Shown piece after piece: positions 29,472-34,458 of a DNA stretch of 34,458 nt; position 1 is the first letter of the stretch, and each line of letters opens with the position of its first letter. This DNA is from an uncultured Kiritimatiellota bacterium (lineage in GTDB: Bacteria; Verrucomicrobiota; Kiritimatiellia; RFP12; UBA1067). Under the pieces are notes generated by a model that did not search any database, had not been told where the DNA came from, and saw nothing but the letters and a program-made list of their open reading frames with translations. Both the position numbers and the translations under genes were made by a program. Where the stretch lies: contig CAKURH010000035.1 of the NCBI GenBank assembly GCA_934675625.1, positions 1-34,458 of the forward strand, written 5' to 3'.

Positions 29472-30773
29472 TCACGCCTTCTCGGCGTTCCGACGTTCAA
29501 GCCGCGCGCGGTAGTCCGCGAGATCGACGGCGAGCCGCGCGACGCCCGACTTCACGGCCGCCTCGGCGACGGCGTAGGAGACCTCGACGAACAGGCGGCG
29601 GTCGAACGGCTTCGGGATGAGGTAGTCCGTGCCGAAGACGAGCGTCTCGTTCGGATAGAGCGCCTTCACGTCGTCCGGCACCGGCTCGCGCGCAAGGGCC
29701 GCGAGCGCATGCGCCGCCGCGACCTTCATCGCCGTGTTGATCGTCGTCGCGCGCACGTCGAGCGCGCCCCGGAAGAGGTACGGGAAGCCGAGGACGTTGT
29801 TGATCTGGTTCGGGTAGTCGCTGCGGCCCGTGACCATCACGTACTTCCGCCCCGTGAGGGCCTTCGCGACCTCCTCCGGCGTGATCTCCGGGTCGGGATT
29901 CGCCATCGCGAAGATCGCCGGGAAGTCGCCCATCGCCCGCACGTCGTCGCCCGAGAGGACGTTCGCCGCCGAGACGCCGATGAAGACGTCCGCCCCCGTC
30001 AGCGCCGCACGCCGCGTCAGGTCCTCCGGCACGTCGCGCGCGTGGACGGCGTTCTGCCGCGAGAGGTCGGTGCGCGATTTCGCGAGGACGCCCCGGATGT
30101 CGAACATCGTGAGGTCGACGACGCCAGCGGCCTTGAGCATGTCGGCGATGCGCGTTCCCGCCGCGCCCGCACCGTTGACGACGACCTTCAGGCCCTTCAG
30201 CTCCTTGCCGGCGAGCTGCGCGAAGTTCATGACGCCCGCGAGCGCGATGACCGCCGTGCCCCACTGGTCGTCGTGAAAGACGGGAATGTCGAGTTCGGCG
30301 TCGAGCCGGTCCTCGATCTCGAAGCAGGCGGGCGCGGCGATGTCCTCCAGGTTGATGCCGCCGTACTGCGGCGCAATCGCCTTCACGGCGGCGATGACAC
30401 GCTCCGGATCGGTCTTGCCCGCGTTCGCGCCGCCGACGCGGCAGGCGTCGAGCGGCACGGGCCAGGCGTCGACGTCGGCAAAGCTCTTGAAGAGGACGGC
30501 CTTGCCCTCCATCACGGGAATGGACGCCGTCGCGCCGAGGTCGCCGAGGCCGAGGATCGCCGTGCCGTCCGAGACGACGGCGACGAGGTTCGGCTTCGCC
30601 GTCACGTCGTAGACGGACGCCGGGCGCGCGGCGATCTCCTTCACCGCCTGCGCGACGCCCGGCGTGTAGGCGAGGCACAGGTCGTCCTTCGTCTTGAGGG
30701 GCTTCGGCAGCGTGACCGCGACCTTGCCGCCCTTGTGGAACTTCAAAACTTCTTCTCTGCCGTAGTTGGCCAT
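29472..30773 (-). CDS. NAD(P)-dependent malic enzyme
   Basis: Catalyses oxidative decarboxylation of malate to pyruvate. The protein has 433 aa, the length of the short bacterial malic enzymes without a Pta-like tail. It contains the family start LKFHKGGKVAVTLPKPLKTK, LCLAYTPGVAQAVKEIA, AVVSDGTAILGLGDLGATAS, PVMEGKAVLFKSFADVDAWP, metal-binding FEIEDRL and PVFHDDQWGTAVIALAGVMN, and the NAD-binding VVNGAGAAGTRIADML. ATG 30773 is preceded by AAGGGAATAGAGAC. The long upstream extension of the open frame is antisense-type sequence in obg and is rejected. Coenzyme preference cannot be read from the sequence. Confidence 0.93.
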   Translation of the reverse strand: MANYGREEVLKFHKGGKVAVTLPKPLKTKDDLCLAYTPGVAQAVKEIAARPASVYDVTAKPNLVAVVSDGTAILGLGDLGATASIPVMEGKAVLFKSFADVDAWPVPLDACRVGGANAGKTDPERVIAAVKAIAPQYGGINLEDIAAPACFEIEDRLDAELDIPVFHDDQWGTAVIALAGVMNFAQLAGKELKGLKVVVNGAGAAGTRIADMLKAAGVVDLTMFDIRGVLAKSRTDLSRQNAVHARDVPEDLTRRAALTGADVFIGVSAANVLSGDDVRAMGDFPAIFAMANPDPEITPEEVAKALTGRKYVMVTGRSDYPNQINNVLGFPYLFRGALDVRATTINTAMKVAAAHALAALAREPVPDDVKALYPNETLVFGTDYLIPKPFDRRLFVEVSYAVAEAAVKSGVARLAVDLADYRARLERRNAEKA

Positions 30774-30814
30774 GTCTCTATTCCCTTCAAGTCTTCTTTT
30801 GTTTTCTCGTCTGA

Positions 30815-31972
30815 TCAGTGGATGTTGCCGCGTGAAGGATGCGACTTCTCCTTCGGCTTCTCCAGCTTCAGGAACGTCGCGAACTTCAGGGCCTCCGCCG
30901 GGATCTCGTCGCCCGTCGTGTCGGGCATCTCCGAGAGGTCGGGCGCGTCGGCGTGCGTGTGGTGGAACTTCGTCTTCGGGTTGACGCACGCGCGCAGCGC
31001 GTCCTTGAAGGCGTCCAGCCCCTCGCGCGTCGCGCACGAGATGCCGATCGGCTCGACGCCCGTCTCCTGCACGAAGCGCGGCAGGTTCGCCTGGGCGGCC
31101 TCCGTGTCGAGCTTGTTCGCGACGACGAGGAACGGACGCTCCGCAAGCTCGACCGAATATTCCTCGATCTCCCTCTTGAGGACTTCGTAGTCCGTCCACG
31201 GCTCGCGGTTGTCCGTCCCCGCCAGGTCGATCACGTAGACGAGCACCTTCGAGCGCTCCAGGTGCTTCAGGAACGCGAGGCCGAGGCCGACGCCCTTCGC
31301 CGCGCCCTCGATGATGCCGGGCACGTCCGCCATGCGCACCTTCGCGTAGTCGTCGTAGACGACCGTGCCGACGATCGGGTTCAGCGTCGTGAACGGATAG
31401 GACGCGATCTTCGGCGTCGCCGCCGAGAGCGCCGCGAGGAGCGAACTCTTGCCCGCGTTCGGGAAGCCGAGCAGCCCCGCGTCCGCAATCGACTTCAGCT
31501 CCAGCCTGAGCCGCCGCTCCTCGCACGGGCCGCCGGGCGTGTGCTCGGTCGGCGCCTGGTTGACGGAACTCTTGAAGTGGACGTTTCCGAAGCCGCCCGC
31601 GCCGCCCTTCGCGACGATGACGCGCTGGCCGGGCTCGGTGATGTCGGCGACGAGCTCGCCCGTCTCGGCGTCGTAGACCTCGGTGCCGAGCGGCACGGGG
31701 ACGACGAGATCCTTGCCGCGCTTGCCGAACATCTTCTGGCCCTGCCCGGGCGCGCCGTCCTGCGCGTAGCACTTCGGATCGTAGTAGAGGGAGAGGAGCG
31801 AGTTGACGTGCTCGGACGCCGCAAAGACGACGTCGCCGCCGCGCCCGCCGTCGCCGCCGTCCGGCCCGCCGAACGCGACCAGCGCCTCGCGGCGCATGGA
31901 CGTCTTCCCGTCGCCGCCCTTGCCGGAGCGGACGAGCACCTCAACCTGGTCGATAAAAGTCTTCGCCTTCAT
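30815..31972 (-). CDS. obg: Obg family GTPase
   Basis: This is a ribosome-associated GTPase of the Obg/CgtA family, 385 aa. The N-terminal glycine-rich Obg fold (FIDQVEVLVRSGKGGDGKTS, GGPDGGDGGRGGDVVF) is followed by the G domain: GFPNAGKSSL (G1), PFTTLNP (G2), ADVPGIIEGA (G3), NKLD (G4) and SCATREG (G5). The C-terminal tail is a short charged extension. It has an extended -10 promoter 38 nt upstream and GAGGG about 12 nt before ATG. The malic enzyme gene follows after 41 nt, so obg probably heads this transcript. Confidence 0.96.
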   Translation of the reverse strand: MKAKTFIDQVEVLVRSGKGGDGKTSMRREALVAFGGPDGGDGGRGGDVVFAASEHVNSLLSLYYDPKCYAQDGAPGQGQKMFGKRGKDLVVPVPLGTEVYDAETGELVADITEPGQRVIVAKGGAGGFGNVHFKSSVNQAPTEHTPGGPCEERRLRLELKSIADAGLLGFPNAGKSSLLAALSAATPKIASYPFTTLNPIVGTVVYDDYAKVRMADVPGIIEGAAKGVGLGLAFLKHLERSKVLVYVIDLAGTDNREPWTDYEVLKREIEEYSVELAERPFLVVANKLDTEAAQANLPRFVQETGVEPIGISCATREGLDAFKDALRACVNPKTKFHHTHADAPDLSEMPDTTGDEIPAEALKFATFLKLEKPKEKSHPSRGNIH

Positions 31973-32010
31973 GATGTGGAATTTCCCTCGCGTGTGCGAA
32001 ATCGCCGCGC

Positions 32011-32020
32011 ATTATACCAT
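32011..32020 (-). promoter_or_regulatory. Extended -10 promoter of the obg operon
   Basis: The minus strand reads ATGGTATAAT followed by GCGCGG, 38 nt before the obg ATG. Same motif as the other promoters in the window. Confidence 0.6.
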
Positions 32021-32099
32021 ATCACGCGCAATCATGCGTTCAGCGCCGCGCACAGCCGTGCCGATTGCCGCCGCGCATCTGGACGTCCGTCGCCAAGAA

Positions 32100-34190
32100 T
32101 CAGTCCCTTTTCGGGAAAATCGTGACCACGCCGTCGCGGCGGCAGCCGGACACGCGGCGGCCGTCGGAAAGCGCGACGTTCTCGAACGAGACGTCCTTCC
32201 ACGATTCGGGGCAGCCCCGGAAGAAGCGGGGCTCGCCGTCGACTTCGTGGACGAGCAGTTCCAGTATCGCCGCGACCGCCGCGCACTGCCCGTCCATCTG
32301 CATGACGTTCCGCCCGTGCCGGAAGTTCGTGAAGCCGTCCCAGACCGCGTTGTGGTGCGAGCCGTGCCCCTCGTCGCAGAAGTAGGCGTCCCACGCACGC
32401 AGCAGCTCGACCGCCGCCGTCGCGTTCCCCGCGTCCGTGTGCAGGATCGACGCCCACGGCACGCACCAGCCCGTCCAGAGGCCCGTCCCCCGCAGCGTCC
32501 AGTTCGCGTAGGTCGCGTCCAGCACCACGCGGTTCTCGCCCGTGCCGCGCAGGATTGTGTCGAACGGATAGATCCCCGCCATGTGCGAATGGTGGCGGTG
32601 GCTCTCGCTCAGGTTCACCCCCTCGAAGATCGCGATTCCGCCGTCGGCGGCACCGTTCCAGACGGCCGCGTCGCCCGTCTTCCCCGTCACGCGCGCGAAG
32701 TGCGGCAGACGGTTCATGACGTCCGCCCAGCGCGGATCGGGCGCCTCGCCGAGCAGCTGCGCCGCCGCCGTCAGGTCGCGCGCGAGCCGATGGCACGCCG
32801 CAAGCTGGAAGCTCGGATTGCGCCCCACTGCGCGCGCGAAGTCGCTCCCCATCCACTCCGGGCTCGGCCCAAGCGGCAGCGCGAGCGTGCCGTCCGCGTC
32901 CTCCAGCATCGCGAGGTAGACGTTCATCGCGCCCTTCATGAAGTCGTAGGCGGACGCGCGCAGGAAGGCCGTGTCGCCCGCGTACTTCACGTAGCGGAAC
33001 ATGTACGCCGCCATCCAGGCCGTCGAGGCGTGGTCAATCGTCCCCGTCCAGAACCCGCCGATGCACACGCCGCGGTCATCGACGGAATGCGGCAGCGCAT
33101 AGCCGTCGTCGATGCCGCAGAACTTCCGCGCGTTCTCGCGCAGGCGCGGACGCCACGAGAGGATCATGCGGAAGAGCGGCATCAGGTTCGCGAAATGCCC
33201 GCCGCGAAAGGCCGGCGCGTAGCACTCCTGCACGTTGATGTTGAAGTGGTAGTCGCCGTTCCACGGCACGAGCCGGTCGTCCTCCAGCCACGGCCCCTGC
33301 AGGCCCGCCGGCACGCCGTCCGGGTCGGTCATCGCGCCGAAGCGGTACAGGCCGTAGTCGAAGACGCGCTGCAGGACCGGGTCGGGCAGGCGCACGCGCG
33401 CGCTGTCCGCCCAGAAGCGCGTCCAATAGGCGCACGACTCCTCCCGCACGCGCGCAAACGACGGCACGGCCGCGCGCGGGGCGCCGCCGCGCCGCGTCGC
33501 GACGGCAAGCTCGCGGCCCGTCCGCATGAAGTCGAGCGAGACGGACGGATCGGCGGGCAGCGTCCAGTCAAAGCCGTCCGCGCGCAGCGTCGGCGCGGCG
33601 AAGCCGAGCGGCACGAGCGCCTGGCGCGCAAGCGGCTGGTCCATCGACGGCACGGACGAAACCGAATAGGCGAGCCCGTCGGGGAAACGGATCGCGAACG
33701 TGCGCGACGCCTTTGACATCGCGAGTTCCAGCGTGCGGCCGTCGGCGAGCGTGAGCGTGCCGAGCCCCGTGCGCGGATCGAGCGCGCCGCGCTTCAGCTC
33801 CGCGCCCGGCATCTTCACGACGACGCGGCCGAGCGGCAGCATGTACGGGTTGCGCGGCTCGCCGGCGGGCGTCTCCTTCTTGAAGAGGGAGAGAAGGCGG
33901 TCTTTCTCGCCCGCCCGCCAGAGGCTGACGATGTTCGTGTAGCTCTGCGCATCCGTCCACGGATAGCCGCCGCGATGGTCCCACAGGTCGGCGCGCCCGA
34001 CGGTGAGGCGCAGCTCGTCCCCGCCGCCCCAGACGAGCACGCCCGTCACGCCATCCGCGAACGCCATCCCCTCATGGCAGTTCCCGAGCCTCGGAAAGTC
34101 CCAGAGAATCCGCCCCGCCGCCTCCGCCCCGGCCAAGGACGAGAGAACGCCGAAAAACGCAAGTGTCGATAAAAAGATTGTCTTCTTCAC
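32100..34190 (-). CDS. Secreted GH95-like glycosidase (alpha-L-fucosidase/galactosidase type)
   Basis: The protein has 696 aa with signal peptide (KKTIFLSTLAFFGVLSSLAG AEA). The N-terminal beta domain is followed by a six-hairpin barrel. Typical GH95 segments are LQGPWLEDDRLVPWNGDYHF NINVQECYAPAF, SHRHHSHMAGIYPFDT and MDGQCAAVAAILELLV. GH95 members act on alpha-1,2-fucose or alpha-galactose ends of plant or host glycans; the exact sugar is not determined here. The start is GTG at 34190 with AAAGGA 7 nt upstream. It is outside the 12.3-kb block and has its own upstream region with a palindrome. Confidence 0.85.
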   Translation of the reverse strand: MKKTIFLSTLAFFGVLSSLAGAEAAGRILWDFPRLGNCHEGMAFADGVTGVLVWGGGDELRLTVGRADLWDHRGGYPWTDAQSYTNIVSLWRAGEKDRLLSLFKKETPAGEPRNPYMLPLGRVVVKMPGAELKRGALDPRTGLGTLTLADGRTLELAMSKASRTFAIRFPDGLAYSVSSVPSMDQPLARQALVPLGFAAPTLRADGFDWTLPADPSVSLDFMRTGRELAVATRRGGAPRAAVPSFARVREESCAYWTRFWADSARVRLPDPVLQRVFDYGLYRFGAMTDPDGVPAGLQGPWLEDDRLVPWNGDYHFNINVQECYAPAFRGGHFANLMPLFRMILSWRPRLRENARKFCGIDDGYALPHSVDDRGVCIGGFWTGTIDHASTAWMAAYMFRYVKYAGDTAFLRASAYDFMKGAMNVYLAMLEDADGTLALPLGPSPEWMGSDFARAVGRNPSFQLAACHRLARDLTAAAQLLGEAPDPRWADVMNRLPHFARVTGKTGDAAVWNGAADGGIAIFEGVNLSESHRHHSHMAGIYPFDTILRGTGENRVVLDATYANWTLRGTGLWTGWCVPWASILHTDAGNATAAVELLRAWDAYFCDEGHGSHHNAVWDGFTNFRHGRNVMQMDGQCAAVAAILELLVHEVDGEPRFFRGCPESWKDVSFENVALSDGRRVSGCRRDGVVTIFPKRD

Positions 34191-34229
34191 TGTCTGTTTC
34201 CTTTGTCTACTGGAGAAACCAATGATTTT

Positions 34230-34337
34230 TTAAGGGTGGAAGCCGATTGTCGTCAAACGGTTTCCCTCAGACTGAACTGTCGCAAATTTTGCGACAGTTG
34301 AAACCCCTTTTAACTCCTCCACAAACATCATTTTCAT
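34230..34337 (-). CDS. Short upstream reading frame before the GH95-like gene (tentative)
   Basis: A 35-codon frame (MKMMFVEELKGVSTVAKFAT, ending IGFHP) starts 6 nt after a TAAAAT box, the spacing of a leaderless message. The frame runs through the 25-bp palindrome. It may simply be the untranslated leader of the GH95-like gene, or a leader peptide. Confidence 0.25.
   Translation of the reverse strand: MKMMFVEELKGVSTVAKFATVQSEGNRLTTIGFHP
34275..34299. promoter_or_regulatory. 25-bp perfect palindrome, candidate operator
   Basis: Arms AACTGTCGCAAA and TTTGCGACAGTT are separated by one base. It sits about 45 bp downstream of the -10 box and 85 bp upstream of the GH95-like start. There is no U-run after it on either strand, so a repressor site is more likely than a terminator. 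Confidence 0.55.
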
Positions 34338-34343
34338 GCGCGT

Positions 34344-34353
34344 ATTTTAGCAA
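34344..34353 (-). promoter_or_regulatory. Extended -10 promoter of the GH95-like gene
   Basis: The minus strand reads TTTGCTAAAAT followed by ACGCGC. It has the TGC extension and one mismatch in the hexamer. It is the nearest promoter-like site upstream of the GH95-like gene. The remaining bases to 34458 hold no gene that I can support. Confidence 0.5.
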
Positions 34354-34458
34354 ATCATGCGAATCGGCGTCAACCGTCACTACGCGATTCGTTAGAATAG
34401 TGTGCACCCAACCAAGAAAGCAGGTTCTTTCGAGAGGGGCCCGTTCGTCAAATGCTGT

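Noticed and set aside
30774..31772. Upstream in-frame extension of the malic enzyme
   Set aside because: It runs through obg in another frame with arginine/glycine-rich sequence; ATG 30773 starts the conserved N-terminus.
34354..34458. Possible plus-strand promoter (TTAGAAT) and divergent gene at the right edge
   Set aside because: The hexamer match is weak, there is no -35, and no start codon with coding sequence can be followed before the window ends.

Overview
This window looks like chromosomal DNA of a high-GC, probably anaerobic, carbohydrate-degrading bacterium of the PVC group (Kiritimatiellota or a related Verrucomicrobiota lineage). This placement is inferred from gene content: large secreted glycosidases, a formylglycine-enzyme-like secreted protein, type II secretion pseudopilins, a sodium-pumping decarboxylase, indolepyruvate:ferredoxin oxidoreductase and a GGGtGRT/NifU-like pair. 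It has not been tested by phylogeny. Every gene I can support lies on the minus strand. The many long plus-strand reading frames are antisense shadows caused by high GC at the third codon position.

Layout, left to right in window coordinates (transcription runs right to left): a truncated dicarboxylate/amino-acid:cation symporter and ispE (1-1732); gspK and a gene encoding an N-terminal Fic domain fused in frame to a GspJ-like pseudopilin (1797-4894); a 74-bp duplicate of the 3' end of gspI (4931-5006); a 12.3-kb block of secreted carbohydrate-active genes (5007-17340) holding a metallophosphoesterase, a GH106-like rhamnosidase, a six-hairpin glycosidase, a clan-A glycosidase with an inserted domain, an FGE-like protein, a small secreted protein and a GH5-like glycosidase; the intact gspI and gspH (17335-18632); the GGGtGRT and NifU-like genes; pta; metY; two small membrane proteins; an operon of ECF sigma factor, membrane-anchored putative anti-sigma factor, decarboxylase gamma/biotin-carrier fusion and oadB; a DnaQ-like exonuclease; the operon obg, malic enzyme, iorA, DUF167; and a GH95-like glycosidase.

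Three features stand out. (1) The pseudopilin operon gspH-gspI-gspJ-gspK is split by the glycosidase block, and a copy of the gspI tail lies at the far edge of the block. The copy differs from the intact gene only at synonymous sites, which suggests recombination with a diverged allele. (2) The first glycosidase of the block has a 16-base G/C homopolymer between its start codon and its signal peptide, and as assembled it is out of frame. A change to 15 or 18 bases would restore one frame, so this is a candidate phase-variable switch, unless it is an assembly error. (3) The fic-gspJ fusion would make the whole Fic protein the leader of a prepilin, and a three-unit 13/14-bp tandem repeat inside the gene could break the fusion by slippage.

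A shared extended -10 promoter (TGnTATAAT-like) recurs across the window. In several cases it lies only 8-9 nt from the start codon, with no Shine-Dalgarno sequence, which suggests leaderless mRNAs for fic-gspJ, gspH, the DnaQ-like exonuclease and a small membrane protein. Metabolically, malic enzyme, the sodium-pumping decarboxylase subunits, IorA and Pta fit a fermentative life in which decarboxylation drives a sodium gradient and acetyl-CoA yields acetyl phosphate. The decarboxylase alpha subunit, IorB and acetate kinase are not in the window.
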